This document shows positions 26,210 through 35,151 of a stretch of 64,000 nucleotides of DNA, piece by piece; positions within the stretch are counted from its first letter, which is position 1; the number at the start of each line of letters is the position of its first letter. Both the position numbers and the translations under genes were made by a program. The stretch spans positions 650,001 through 714,000 of the forward strand of contig NC_014652.1 of NCBI RefSeq assembly GCF_000166355.1. The letters run 5' to 3'. This stretch comes from Caldicellulosiruptor hydrothermalis 108 (lineage in GTDB: Bacteria; Bacillota; Thermoanaerobacteria; Caldicellulosiruptorales; Caldicellulosiruptoraceae). The notes beneath the pieces were generated by a model. The model did not search any database. It was given only the letters and a program-made list of their open reading frames with translations, and was not told where the DNA came from.

Positions 26210-27924
26210 TGCAAAGTGAGATTATAGTGGATGTAAGTTTTAACCAAACCCGGGTTGCTGTTTTGGAAGACAAAGAACTTGTCGAGATTTACATCGAAAG
26301 GGAAGACAGCCAAAGTATAGTAGGGAATATCTATAAAGGTGTTGTTGAAAACATCCTGCCTGGCATGGATGCTGCTTTTGTCAATATTGGTCAGGAGAAA
26401 AATGCTTTTTTGTACCTTGGCGATGTGAACAGGCTTGAGTTTAGTGATACCGACGAGTATTACGAGATAAAAACAAATCCGCTTGCTCTAAGGTGTGGTC
26501 AGGAAATAGTTGTGCAGGTGATAAAGGAAGGCTATGACCAGAAAGGTCCGAGGGTTACCACAAATATAACGTTGCCGGGAAGGTACTTGGTTCTCTTGCC
26601 GAGCACAGAATATGTTGGCGTTTCAAAGAGGATTGAGAGTGAAGAAGAAAGACAAAGACTCAAAGAGATAGCATGCAGGATAAGGCCAGAGGGAATGGGA
26701 CTTATTGTCAGGACTGCGGCAGAAGGTAAAAGCGAAGAGGTTTTGAAAAGTGAGCTTGAGTTTTTGAAAAATATGTGGAAAAAAATAAGACAGAAAAGCT
26801 GTCAGAGCGCCCCTGTGCTTCTTTACAAAGACTATGACCTTGTGTTCAAAGCTGTCAGAGACATGTTTACCAATCAGGTTGACAGGTTTGTAATAAATGA
26901 TAGGAAAAAATATAACAAGATAATAGAGTTTTTATCCTCTTATGCCCCGAGCTTGAAAAGTAAAGTGGAGTATTTTAACCTTGCAACAAATATATTTGAA
27001 TATTTTCAGATAGAACAAAAGCTTGCAAAAGCTCTTTCTAAAAGAGTGTGGCTAAAAAGCGGTGGGTATATAGTAATAGATGAAACAGAGGCGTTGACGG
27101 TCATTGACGTCAACACAGGAAAGTATGTTGGCAAAACTGATGTTGCAGAGACAATATTAAAGACAAACCTTGAAGCTGCGCAGGAGATTGCAAGGCAGCT
27201 AAGACTCAGAGACATTGGTGGAATAATTATAATCGACTTTATCGACATGAAAAATCCAGAGCATCAGAAGATAGTTTTAGATGCTTTGAAAGAGGCTTTA
27301 AAGAGAGACAAGACAAAAACTGTTGTTGTTGACATAACACCTCTTGGTCTTGTTGAGATGACAAGGAAAAAGGTAAGACAGCGACTTTCGTGCGTGATGC
27401 AATCAAGCTGTCCTTACTGTGAGGGCACAGGCAAGATTTTGTCACCTGAGAGCATTGCGTTCAAAGTTTTGAAAGAGATCGAGTGGTATTGCAAAAACAA
27501 GGTAGAAGACAAGTTCTTTGTTGAGATGAACACAAAAGTATGTGAGATTTTGAGAAAGGGTGAAGTTGACAGGATAAAAGATCTTGAGCAGAAGTACAAA
27601 AAGAAAATCTATGTCAAAGCATCTTCAAATATTCACATAAATAAGTTTACCATATGCCCAGTCAAGGATGAGGATCATTACATGGCACTGTGTGGATGGC
27701 TTTGTGAAGGGGACGAGGTTTTGGCGTTTGTTGAGGAGGAAGACAGGTTCAATCCAAAAAATGCAATTGGGTATGTAAACCAGAATAGAATAGAGCTTGA
27801 TGATGCAGCTGACCTTGTTGGCAAGTATATCTATGCAAAGGTTGAAAAGGTGTATGGAACACTTTCAAAGGGAAAGATTTTAGATGTATATGAGGTTGAT
27901 AAAGAGGATGTAAAAGAGTTTTAA
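26209..27924 (+). CDS. rng: Ribonuclease E/G family endonuclease
   Basis: RNase G cleaves single-stranded AU-rich RNA and matures rRNA and mRNA. The 571-residue protein has an N-terminal S1 domain (about residues 38-120), the DNase-I-like catalytic core with DVNTGKYVG near residue 303 and GGIIIIDFIDM near residue 340, and the zinc-link SCPYCEGTG near residue 400. There is no long C-terminal scaffold, so it is RNase G-like rather than RNase E-like. In many Firmicutes this trio precedes rplU-rpmA; here efp follows instead. Confidence 0.92.
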   Translation: MQSEIIVDVSFNQTRVAVLEDKELVEIYIEREDSQSIVGNIYKGVVENILPGMDAAFVNIGQEKNAFLYLGDVNRLEFSDTDEYYEIKTNPLALRCGQEIVVQVIKEGYDQKGPRVTTNITLPGRYLVLLPSTEYVGVSKRIESEEERQRLKEIACRIRPEGMGLIVRTAAEGKSEEVLKSELEFLKNMWKKIRQKSCQSAPVLLYKDYDLVFKAVRDMFTNQVDRFVINDRKKYNKIIEFLSSYAPSLKSKVEYFNLATNIFEYFQIEQKLAKALSKRVWLKSGGYIVIDETEALTVIDVNTGKYVGKTDVAETILKTNLEAAQEIARQLRLRDIGGIIIIDFIDMKNPEHQKIVLDALKEALKRDKTKTVVVDITPLGLVEMTRKKVRQRLSCVMQSSCPYCEGTGKILSPESIAFKVLKEIEWYCKNKVEDKFFVEMNTKVCEILRKGEVDRIKDLEQKYKKKIYVKASSNIHINKFTICPVKDEDHYMALCGWLCEGDEVLAFVEEEDRFNPKNAIGYVNQNRIELDDAADLVGKYIYAKVEKVYGTLSKGKILDVYEVDKEDVKEF

Positions 27925-27929
27925 TTTGG

Positions 27930-27959
27930 TTGAAAAAAATATGTTATTTTTGATAAAAT
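27930..27959 (+). promoter_or_regulatory. Probable promoter of efp
   Basis: TTGAAA (27930-27935) and TAAAAT (27954-27959) are 18 bases apart; TGA directly precedes the -10, giving an extended -10 element. It lies just after the RNase G stop, about 33 bases before the efp start. Confidence 0.65.
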
Positions 27960-27992
27960 AGAAGAGCAAAATTTTAAATCGGAGGGAAGCTG

Positions 27993-28550
27993 ATGGTTGA
28001 GGCAGGCGATTTTCGAAGAGGATTAACAATAGAGTATGATGGTCAGATATTTCAGGTAATTGAATTTTTGCACGTAAAACCTGGCAAGGGCGCAGCTTTT
28101 GTTAGAACAAAACTTAAAAATATAAAGACAGGTGCTGTGATTGAAAAGACATTCAGACCGGATGAGAGAATGCCTCTTGCTCACATCGAAAGAAGAGAGA
28201 TGCAGTATCTTTACAACGACGGCGAGCTTTACTATTTCATGGACACACAGACATACGAGCAAATTGCGTTAAATCAAGAGATGGTTGGTGATGCACTCAA
28301 GTTTGTAAAAGAAAATATGACAGTTACAGTTCTTTCTCACAATGGAGTTGTATTTGGAGTCGAACCACCAAGATTTGTCGAGCTTGAGGTAATTGATACA
28401 GAACCGGGTTTTAAAGGTGATACTCAAACTGGTGCAACAAAACCAGCGAAGGTTGAAACAGGCGCTGTAATTCAGGTTCCACTTTTTATAAATGTTGGCG
28501 ACAAGATTAAGATTGATACATCGACAGAAGAATATTTGTCGAGAGTATAA
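27993..28550 (+). CDS. efp: Elongation factor P
   Basis: EF-P rescues ribosomes stalled at proline stretches. The 185-residue product has three OB-type domains and the tip loop KPGKGAA with Lys32, the residue modified in other bacteria (5-aminopentanol in Bacillus). The family signature near the C-terminus ([17 protein letters not shown]) is complete. RBS CGGAGGGAAG precedes the ATG. No EpmA/EpmB modification gene is nearby. Confidence 0.98.
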   Translation: MVEAGDFRRGLTIEYDGQIFQVIEFLHVKPGKGAAFVRTKLKNIKTGAVIEKTFRPDERMPLAHIERREMQYLYNDGELYYFMDTQTYEQIALNQEMVGDALKFVKENMTVTVLSHNGVVFGVEPPRFVELEVIDTEPGFKGDTQTGATKPAKVETGAVIQVPLFINVGDKIKIDTSTEEYLSRV

Positions 28551-28653
28551 TTGGTTTGATATTTTTCTATTATATGCTTTGTGTATAAACTATTTTTTAT
28601 GGGTAAATATTATGTATAGACAAGGTTATTCTGTGTTGTAGGAGGATACTTTT

Positions 28654-29124
28654 ATGGAAAATTTATATGAAAAGGTTGCATACTTGAGAGGGCTTGCTGA
28701 AGGCTTGGGAGTAAATGAAGATTCTAAGGAAGGAAGGCTTCTTCTGAGCATCATTGACGTGCTTGACGAGTTTGCAGATGCAATAAATGAGCTTGACGTC
28801 AAGCAAGCAGAGCTTGAAGATGTTGTAGACTCAATAGATGAGGATTTGGAAAAGTTAGAAGATGAAGTGTATGAAAGTTATGACGAGGATTATGATGACT
28901 ACTATGATGATGAAGATGACGAGGACTTGGTGGAAGTGACCTGTCCAAACTGCAAGGTAACATTTTATTTAGAAGAAGACGAGTACTTAAACGAGGACGA
29001 GATTGAATGCCCTAACTGCAACGAAGTAATATATCTTGACGAACTTGAAGAAGACTTTGACGATGAAGAAGATGATGACGAGTATGAAGACGAAGAAGAT
29101 GATGAGGGCAAAAAAGATAAATAA
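28654..29124 (+). CDS. Acidic zinc-ribbon protein, CD1247 N-terminal-domain type
   Basis: The 156-residue protein begins with a helical domain typical of the clostridial CD1247 family (ENLYEKVAYLRGLAEGLGV, then SKEGRLLLSIIDVLDEFADA). It continues with a zinc ribbon with two CPNC knuckles (residues ~95 and ~117), and is extremely acidic: long D/E/Y tracts precede the ribbon (around residues 70-90) and a D/E tail follows it. The function is unknown. The acidity could mean contact with a basic surface such as the ribosome or RNA polymerase, but that is speculation. RBS AGGAGG precedes the ATG. Confidence 0.82.
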   Translation: MENLYEKVAYLRGLAEGLGVNEDSKEGRLLLSIIDVLDEFADAINELDVKQAELEDVVDSIDEDLEKLEDEVYESYDEDYDDYYDDEDDEDLVEVTCPNCKVTFYLEEDEYLNEDEIECPNCNEVIYLDELEEDFDDEEDDDEYEDEEDDEGKKDK

Positions 29125-29147
29125 AGATTATTAAAAAGAAGGTTTTG

Positions 29148-29175
29148 GCCGGTGCTTCTTGCCGGCTTTTTGTTT
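29148..29175 (+). terminator. Terminator after the acidic zinc-ribbon gene
   Basis: GCCGG (29148-29152) pairs with CCGGC (29162-29166) and is followed by TTTTTG. The stem is short; an alternative AAGAAG/CTTCTT pairing overlaps it. Confidence 0.55.
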
Positions 29176-29262
29176 ATATTACCAATTATTTGTTGCAAGG
29201 AGTTGTTTTAAATAAACAAAAACATTCTACTTTTATATGTTTAAAATGTATAATAATAAGAT

Positions 29263-29301
29263 TGTCAAATTATTGACATTGTCTGACGCATTAGATATAA
29301 T
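29263..29301 (+). promoter_or_regulatory. Consensus promoter with overlapping inverted repeat, serine operon
   Basis: TTGACA (29273-29278) and TATAAT (29296-29301) are both perfect consensus, spaced 17 bases. The -35 is also the right arm of an inverted repeat, TGTCAA-ATTA-TTGACA (29263-29278). A protein bound there would block RNA polymerase, so this is a candidate operator. The leader before the first gene is only about 40 bases, too short for a riboswitch. Confidence 0.8.
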
Positions 29302-29347
29302 CAACTTAAAACAAATTGAGTTTGTTTGAAAGGGGTAGAGTTTAAAT

Positions 29348-30517
29348 ATGAGAAAACCAAAACTTTTGATGACACCTGGTCCAACTCCGCTTCCACCTGA
29401 GGTTATCTCTGCCATGTCACAACAGATTATTCACCATCGCACAAAAGAGTTTGGGGAAATCTTTTCAAGAGTGAATGAAAACTTAAAAAAGGTGTTCCAG
29501 ACAAAAAACAATGTTTTAACATTTGCAGCATCAGGAACTGGTGCGATGGAGGCAAGCGCTGTCAATTTCTTTTCTGAAGGCGACACTGTTTTGGTTGTGT
29601 CAGTAGGGGTTTTTGGGGATAGGTTTATTAATATATGCAAGACGTTTGGTCTAAATGTAATTGAAAAGAAATATCCTTATGGTGATGTTGCAAATATTGA
29701 TGAGGTAATTGAAATTATTGAATCTAATAAAGACATAAAAGGTGTGTTTATAACACACAATGAGACATCAACAGGTGTTACAAATCCTATTGAAAAGCTT
29801 GCAAGGTATCTCAAAAATACAGACAAGATTTTAATTGTTGATGCAGTAAGTTCACTTGGTGCAATTGATTTAAAGACTGATGAGTGGGGTGTTGATGTAG
29901 TTGTTACAGGCTCTCAGAAAGCTTTAATGTCCCCGCCGGGCCTTGCTTTTGTCTCTGTATCAGAAAAAGCTTGGGAATTTTACAAAACATCAAAACTTAG
30001 AAAGTTCTACTGGGACTTTAAAAAGTATCAGGACAACCTTTTAAAAGAAAGCCAGGACACTCCATTCACACCTGCAGTCACCTTAATCAGAGCTGTTGAT
30101 GTAGGATTAAAACTTATCCTGGACTATGGACTTGAGAACAACTTCAAAAGACACACAAGACTTGCACATCTTACTCAGCTTGCAGCTGAAAAGCTCAATT
30201 TAGAGCTTTTGCCAAAGAAAGAATACTCATCTGCAGTAATTACTGCAATCAAGTCACCAGAAGGTGTGGATATAGAAAAGGTAAGGAAGATAATGAATCA
30301 GAAATATGATATAATGGTAACAGGGGGACAGGCTACTTTAAAAGGAAAGATTATAAGAATAGGTCATATGGGATATGTTGACGAGTTTGACCTTTTGAAG
30401 ACCATCGAATGCTTTGAACTTGCGCTTTTAGAAGTAGGATACAAAAACTTTGAAGTTGGAGAAGCTACAAAAGCTGTGCTTCAGGAAATTGCTAAGGAGG
30501 TAAGTGAGAATAAATGA
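29348..30517 (+). CDS. Class V aminotransferase (serine/alanine-glyoxylate type)
   Basis: The 389-residue PLP enzyme belongs to the small-subunit hydrogenase/alanine-glyoxylate aminotransferase branch of class V: LLMTPGPTPLPPEV at the start and the PLP lysine in TGSQKAL (K191). Its stop overlaps the start of serA, so the two are translationally coupled. In many Clostridia this enzyme replaces SerC and aminates 3-phosphohydroxypyruvate made by SerA; that role is inferred from the pairing. An alanine- or serine-glyoxylate aminotransferase is the alternative. Confidence 0.9.
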   Translation: MRKPKLLMTPGPTPLPPEVISAMSQQIIHHRTKEFGEIFSRVNENLKKVFQTKNNVLTFAASGTGAMEASAVNFFSEGDTVLVVSVGVFGDRFINICKTFGLNVIEKKYPYGDVANIDEVIEIIESNKDIKGVFITHNETSTGVTNPIEKLARYLKNTDKILIVDAVSSLGAIDLKTDEWGVDVVVTGSQKALMSPPGLAFVSVSEKAWEFYKTSKLRKFYWDFKKYQDNLLKESQDTPFTPAVTLIRAVDVGLKLILDYGLENNFKRHTRLAHLTQLAAEKLNLELLPKKEYSSAVITAIKSPEGVDIEKVRKIMNQKYDIMVTGGQATLKGKIIRIGHMGYVDEFDLLKTIECFELALLEVGYKNFEVGEATKAVLQEIAKEVSENK

Positions 30518-32109
30518 AGGTTTTGGTGACTGAGAGGATTGCAAAAGAAGGTATAGAGATTTTGAAAAATGAAGGAATTGAAGTGGATGAGAAGGTAGGA
30601 CTATCTCACGAAGAAATTTGCAATATAATTGGTGAATATGATGCTCTAATTGTCAGAAGTGCAACAAAAGTAAACGAAGAGATGATAAAGTGTGGCAAGA
30701 ACTTAAAAGTGATTGCAAGAGCTGGTGTTGGTATTGACAATGTGGATGTAGAGGCTGCAACAAAGCAGGGTATTATTGTTGTAAATGCTCCGGATGGTAA
30801 CATTATGGCAGCTGCCGAGCTCACAATTGGTCTTATATTTAGCATATTCAGATACATCCCACAGGCGTACATGTCTTGCAAGCAGGGCGATTTTAGAAGA
30901 AACAAGTTCAAAGGTGTTGAGCTTTATGAAAAGACAGCAGGAATTATCGGGTTTGGCAAGATAGGTGCGCTTGTTGCAGAACGTCTCAAAGCTTGCGGGA
31001 TGAGAGTTATTGCGTACGACCCATACGTTTCAGACGAAAAGTTCAAAAAATATGGTGTTGAAAAGGTTGACTTTGACACACTTTTGAGAGAATCCGACCT
31101 TATTACTATCCACACACCAAAGACAAAAGAGACATATAACCTCATTTCAGAAAAAGAGTTTAAAAAGATGAAAAAAGGTGTTAGGATTGTCAATTGTGCG
31201 CGCGGCGGTGTCATAAACGAAAATGACCTTTACAATGCTATAAAAGAGGGCATAGTGGCAGCAGCGGCTCTTGACGTTCTTGAAAAAGAACCAAACTTTG
31301 AGCTTGAAAAGCAAGACTTCTACAACCCACTTTTAGAACTTGACAATGTGGTAATCACACCTCATCTTGGTGCATCAACACAGGAAGCTCAGGTAAATGT
31401 TGCTGTGTCTGTTGCAAAAGAGGTTGCAGCGGTGTTAAAAGGTGGCATTGCTAAGAATGCTGTTAATCTTCCTGCATTTGAAAAGGAAAAGCTTGAAGAG
31501 ATTATGCCATATTTAGAACTTGCTGAGGCAATGGGAAAGATTTTTATCCAGGCAGAGAGAGCTTTTGCCAATAAAATTGAAATTGTTTACGGCGGACAGA
31601 TAGATGAGAAAGCAATAACTTGGCTGACACGTGCGCTTTTAAAAGGCTATCTTGAATTTTCGGTACAGGACACTGTCAACTATGTAAATTCCCAGCTTTT
31701 AGCAAAGGAACAGGGAATTGAGGTAGTTGAAAGTAAAACAGAAGAGGCAGGTAAATTTAAGAATATGATAACTGCAAGGTTTACTACAAACGAGAAAGTT
31801 TTAGAACTTTCTGGCACAGTTTATAACAACGAGGGTAGAATCATAGATTTCTTTGGCTACAAGGTTGATTTCAAGCCAGAAAAATATATGCTTATTATCC
31901 AGAACATAGATAAGCCTGGTATGATAGGCAGAATTGGCACAATTGTTGGTGAATATGGAATCAATATTGCCACAATGCAGGTGTCCAGAAACAAAAAAGG
32001 TGAAAAAGCTGTTATGGTATGCGAGATAGACGGTGAGCTTCCTGATGAGGCTGTAGAAAAGCTTAGAAACACAGATGGAATTTTGAGAGTCACAATGGCA
32101 AAATTGTAA
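30514..32109 (+). CDS. serA: D-3-phosphoglycerate dehydrogenase
   Basis: SerA oxidises 3-phosphoglycerate in the first step of serine synthesis. The 531-residue product is the long form: substrate domain, NAD-binding domain (GIIGFGKIGALVAERL near residue 147), catalytic motifs (NCARGGVINE; TPHLGAST), an allosteric substrate-binding domain and a C-terminal ACT domain (IQNIDKPGMIGRIGTIVGEY). The ACT domain suggests feedback control by serine. The start overlaps the aminotransferase gene. Confidence 0.95.
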   Translation: MKVLVTERIAKEGIEILKNEGIEVDEKVGLSHEEICNIIGEYDALIVRSATKVNEEMIKCGKNLKVIARAGVGIDNVDVEAATKQGIIVVNAPDGNIMAAAELTIGLIFSIFRYIPQAYMSCKQGDFRRNKFKGVELYEKTAGIIGFGKIGALVAERLKACGMRVIAYDPYVSDEKFKKYGVEKVDFDTLLRESDLITIHTPKTKETYNLISEKEFKKMKKGVRIVNCARGGVINENDLYNAIKEGIVAAAALDVLEKEPNFELEKQDFYNPLLELDNVVITPHLGASTQEAQVNVAVSVAKEVAAVLKGGIAKNAVNLPAFEKEKLEEIMPYLELAEAMGKIFIQAERAFANKIEIVYGGQIDEKAITWLTRALLKGYLEFSVQDTVNYVNSQLLAKEQGIEVVESKTEEAGKFKNMITARFTTNEKVLELSGTVYNNEGRIIDFFGYKVDFKPEKYMLIIQNIDKPGMIGRIGTIVGEYGINIATMQVSRNKKGEKAVMVCEIDGELPDEAVEKLRNTDGILRVTMAKL

Positions 32110-32164
32110 GATTTACACATTAAAAAGCCACGAAATTACAAAATAGAAAGGGTTATGGTATAAG

Positions 32165-33439
32165 ATGGCTAACATCAAAGGTTTTAGAGGTTTGAGATAT
32201 TCATCTGAAGTTGAGCTTGACAGGTGTATCTGTCCGCCTTATGATATAATATCTGATGAAGAGAGAGAAGAGCTATATAAAAAGAGCGAGTATAACATAA
32301 TAAGAGTGGAATTTGGAAAAGAATATCCAGAGGATAATGAAGAGAATAACAAATTTACACGTGCAAGAGAGTATCTGAACAGCTGGATTGAAAAAGGAAT
32401 ATTGAAATTTGACCAGAGTGAATGCATATACGTTCTTGAGCAGGAATTTGAGGTGGATGGTAAAAAGTATAAAAGAACAGGAATTATTGCTGCGCTTGAG
32501 CTTGTTGAGTTTGAAAAAGGAATAGTCATACCGCACGAGTTTACACTTTCAAAACCAAAACAGGAAAGGCTTGAGCTTTTAAGAAAGACTAAGGCAAATA
32601 TCAGCAGCATATTTGGGCTTTATGAGGATGACACAGGCGAGGTTAAATCTATATTAGATAAGATAAAGTCTAAAAAAGAGGATGTTTCATACAAGGGAAT
32701 TGGAACTTTTGAGAGAATGTGGGTTGTATCTGATGAGAATATAATAGGAAAACTAAAAGAACTGTTTTCTAACAAAAAGATATTTATAGCAGATGGACAT
32801 CACAGGTATGAGACAGCTTTAGAGTATAGAAAAGAGATGGAGCAAAAAGAAGGTGCAAGACAAGATGCAGATTACAACTACATAATGGTGACACTCACAA
32901 GCCTACAAGACCCAGGAATAGTTATTCTACCAACACATAGAATTGTTCTTTCATCAAGCATTGAAGAGGATATTTTTATAGAGAAATTAAAAGCAGAGTT
33001 TGATGTTGAGGAAGGAAACTACGAGGGTCTAAAGAGAAAATTAGAAGACAAAAAGAAATATGCATTTTTGGTATACACATACAATAAAAACTTCTATTTG
33101 ATAACTCTCAAAAATCCAGAGGATTCTCTAAAAGAAATTGAAGGAAGCAAGGCTTATAAAAACCTTGATGTTGTTGTCTTGCAAAAGTTAATTTTAAATA
33201 AAGTCCTTAAAATCACAGATGAAGATATACTCTATCAGAGAAATATTAAATACACCAAATCGGATAAAGAATTGATTGAGACTGTTGACAAAGGTGCAAA
33301 ATACGGATTTATCTTAAATCCAACACTTGTTGAGGAATTAAAAGATGTGTCGCTCAGCGGTGAGAAAATGCCTCAGAAATCCACATACTTTTATCCAAAA
33401 CTTATGACAGGAAATGTTATATATGTTCACTTAAAATAA
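32165..33439 (+). CDS. DUF1015 family protein of the serine operon
   Basis: The 424-residue protein belongs to DUF1015, with the conserved PPYDIISDEEREEL near residue 24 and a central ADGHHRYETALEY near residue 214. DUF1015 genes commonly follow the aminotransferase/serA pair in Clostridia. Some relatives have been described as serine kinases (SerK, phosphoserine-forming) in archaea-like pathways, but I cannot confirm that role here. The HxxR-type motif suggests a nucleotide or phosphate site. A strong terminator follows. Confidence 0.85.
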   Translation: MANIKGFRGLRYSSEVELDRCICPPYDIISDEEREELYKKSEYNIIRVEFGKEYPEDNEENNKFTRAREYLNSWIEKGILKFDQSECIYVLEQEFEVDGKKYKRTGIIAALELVEFEKGIVIPHEFTLSKPKQERLELLRKTKANISSIFGLYEDDTGEVKSILDKIKSKKEDVSYKGIGTFERMWVVSDENIIGKLKELFSNKKIFIADGHHRYETALEYRKEMEQKEGARQDADYNYIMVTLTSLQDPGIVILPTHRIVLSSSIEEDIFIEKLKAEFDVEEGNYEGLKRKLEDKKKYAFLVYTYNKNFYLITLKNPEDSLKEIEGSKAYKNLDVVVLQKLILNKVLKITDEDILYQRNIKYTKSDKELIETVDKGAKYGFILNPTLVEELKDVSLSGEKMPQKSTYFYPKLMTGNVIYVHLK

Positions 33440-33460
33440 AAAAGAAGTTTGATTCTTTAT

Positions 33461-33516
33461 GGTTTGGGTATTGAGGCCTTCAAAAGAAGAGGTTTCAATG
33501 TCCAAACCGTTTTTTG
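33461..33516 (+). terminator. Strong terminator after the serine operon
   Basis: GGTTTGG (33461-33467) pairs with CCAAACC (33502-33508), extended inward by ATTGA/TCAAT and CCT/AGG with small internal loops, and is followed by GTTTTTTG. Confidence 0.9.
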
Positions 33517-33549
33517 TATAAGATATTTATAAAGAAAGGAGAAAAAAAT

Positions 33550-34350
33550 ATGATTAAGCTTGTTGCGACAGACCTTGACGATACGCTTTTTACAAAAGAT
33601 TTGACGGTAACTGAAAAGAATATTAAAGCCTTAGAGTTTTTAAAGCAAAATGGAGTAATTTTGATATTAGCTTCAGGAAGACCATATCCTTCTGTTAAAA
33701 AGGTGGCATATGACCTTCAAAATTTTTACCCAATGATAACATACCAAGGTGCACTTGTTTATGACCCAAAAAATGACAAAAAGCTTTATGGCTGCGAGAT
33801 TCTACCAGATGATGCAAAAGAGCTTGTAAGGCTTGCAAAAGATGAAGGAATTCATGTTCACATTTACATTGACAATATATGGTATGTTGAAGCTATTAAC
33901 GAAAAGACAGAGTATTACAAAAATCTTACAAAGCTTGAGCCACATATGGTTGAAAATTTACTTGAATTTATCGACAGACCCGTCACAAAGGTTTTGTTTT
34001 TTGATGAACATGAAAGATTGAAAGCATTAAAAGAAAGTCTTCCAGAGGATTTTTCGAAGAAATTTAACATAATGTTTTCAAAACCCTTCTTCTTGGAATT
34101 TACAGATATCAATGTCTCAAAGGGGAATGCTCTTAAGTTTTTAACTGAGTACTACGGTTTAAAAAGAGAAGAGGTTATGGCAATTGGTGATGGTGACAAT
34201 GACATTTCAATGATTGAATATGCAGGGATAGGCGTTGCTGTTGAAAATGCAGTTGAAAAGTTAAAAGAGGCTGCTGACTTTGTTGTTGCAAAGAGTGATG
34301 ATAGCGGTTTTGCACAGGCTATAGAAAAAGTATTCAACGTTCATTTTTAA
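33550..34350 (+). CDS. HAD-superfamily phosphatase, Cof type (second copy)
   Basis: A 266-residue Cof-type HAD hydrolase starting at the ATG at 33550, with AAAGGAG upstream; a longer in-frame reading at 33514 starts in the terminator and is rejected. Motifs: DLDDTLFT near residue 8, ASGRPYPSV, and GDGDNDISMIE near residue 216. It is a paralogue of the gene at 17952. The substrate is not predictable. Confidence 0.92.
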   Translation: MIKLVATDLDDTLFTKDLTVTEKNIKALEFLKQNGVILILASGRPYPSVKKVAYDLQNFYPMITYQGALVYDPKNDKKLYGCEILPDDAKELVRLAKDEGIHVHIYIDNIWYVEAINEKTEYYKNLTKLEPHMVENLLEFIDRPVTKVLFFDEHERLKALKESLPEDFSKKFNIMFSKPFFLEFTDINVSKGNALKFLTEYYGLKREEVMAIGDGDNDISMIEYAGIGVAVENAVEKLKEAADFVVAKSDDSGFAQAIEKVFNVHF

Positions 34351-34458
34351 ATTTTCAATCATATAATAGGATAAGAAAGAGAAAAACAAAGATTTTAATA
34401 AGAAAACGAGAGCTAATTTAAAAATTTAAAGGAAAATGATATTTTTTAAAAAAATATA

Positions 34459-34486
34459 TTGACTTTTGAAAAAATTTTGCTAAAAT
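34459..34486 (+). promoter_or_regulatory. Probable promoter of speH
   Basis: TTGACT (34459-34464) and TAAAAT (34481-34486) are 16 bases apart, with TGC directly before the -10 (extended -10). The surrounding DNA is very AT-rich. Confidence 0.7.
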
Positions 34487-34534
34487 TAATTCTGTTACTT
34501 GAAAAGAGTAAATTCCAAGAAGGAGGTAGGGAAG

Positions 34535-34909
34535 ATGCACGCATTGGGCAGGCACATAATAGCAGAACTTTACGGGTGTGACAAGGAAGTGCTCAACAAC
34601 AGAGAACTTATCGAAAAGATAATGGTAGAGTCAGCACTAAAAGCAGGTGCAGAAGTAAGAGAGGTAGCGTTTCATAAGTTTTCACCACAGGGTGTAAGTG
34701 GTGTTGTTGTAATTTCAGAGTCACACCTGACAATCCACACATGGCCAGAGCTTGGCTATGCAGCAGTTGATGTATTTACATGCGGTGAGAGAGTTGACCC
34801 ATGGCAGGCTTGCAACTACATCACAGAGATGTTAAAAGCTAGCCACATGACCACTACAGAGGTAAAAAGAGGTTTGTTCGAACAACCTGTCAAGGTAGCA
34901 AACCTGTAA
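34535..34909 (+). CDS. speH: S-adenosylmethionine decarboxylase proenzyme, SpeH type
   Basis: SpeH supplies the aminopropyl donor for spermidine synthesis. The 124-residue proenzyme starts at the ATG at 34535 with AAGGAGGTAGG upstream. The self-cleavage site is present as [13 protein letters not shown]: cleavage before Ser63 would make the pyruvoyl group, exactly as in Thermotoga and Bacillus enzymes. The catalytic Cys lies in [12 protein letters not shown]. No speE or speA is next to it. Confidence 0.97.
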   Translation: MHALGRHIIAELYGCDKEVLNNRELIEKIMVESALKAGAEVREVAFHKFSPQGVSGVVVISESHLTIHTWPELGYAAVDVFTCGERVDPWQACNYITEMLKASHMTTTEVKRGLFEQPVKVANL

Positions 34910-35101
34910 TAATACCTCCTTTTTGTTGATGGTATAGAAGGCAGTGTTAAAGTTTTGAAGGGATGTGGAACTGGGAATTCTATAAGGAGGATATGCCTTT
35001 TTAAATTGTGTTACATTTTGAGGTTTTAGATGTATGAAAGAATACAAAAAGGGAAAAATATTTAACAGAAAGACCCCCTTTACTTAAATAAAAATATTTT
35101 C

Positions 35102-35137
35102 GGTGCACAGTAGAGGTTACTGTGCACCATTTTTTTT
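35102..35137 (+). terminator. Terminator between speH and the Fic gene
   Basis: GGTGCACAGTA (35102-35112) pairs perfectly with TACTGTGCACC (35118-35128) around five bases and is followed by ATTTTTTTT. It lies about 190 bases after speH; no convincing gene fills that gap. With A-rich flanks it may also act for the convergent Fic gene. Confidence 0.9.
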
Positions 35138-35151
35138 GTATTCAAACATCT

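Noticed and set aside
28965-29198. Minus-strand frame rich in serine opposite the acidic protein gene
   Set aside because: It is the mirror of D/E codon tracts (GAA/GAT read backwards give serine-rich runs) and lacks a start context; the + strand gene has clear domains.
34910-35101. Small genes or an RNA between speH and its distant terminator
   Set aside because: Ribosome-like motifs are present (for example AAGGAGG near 34983) but followed by frames of only a few codons; no conserved RNA fold was recognised.
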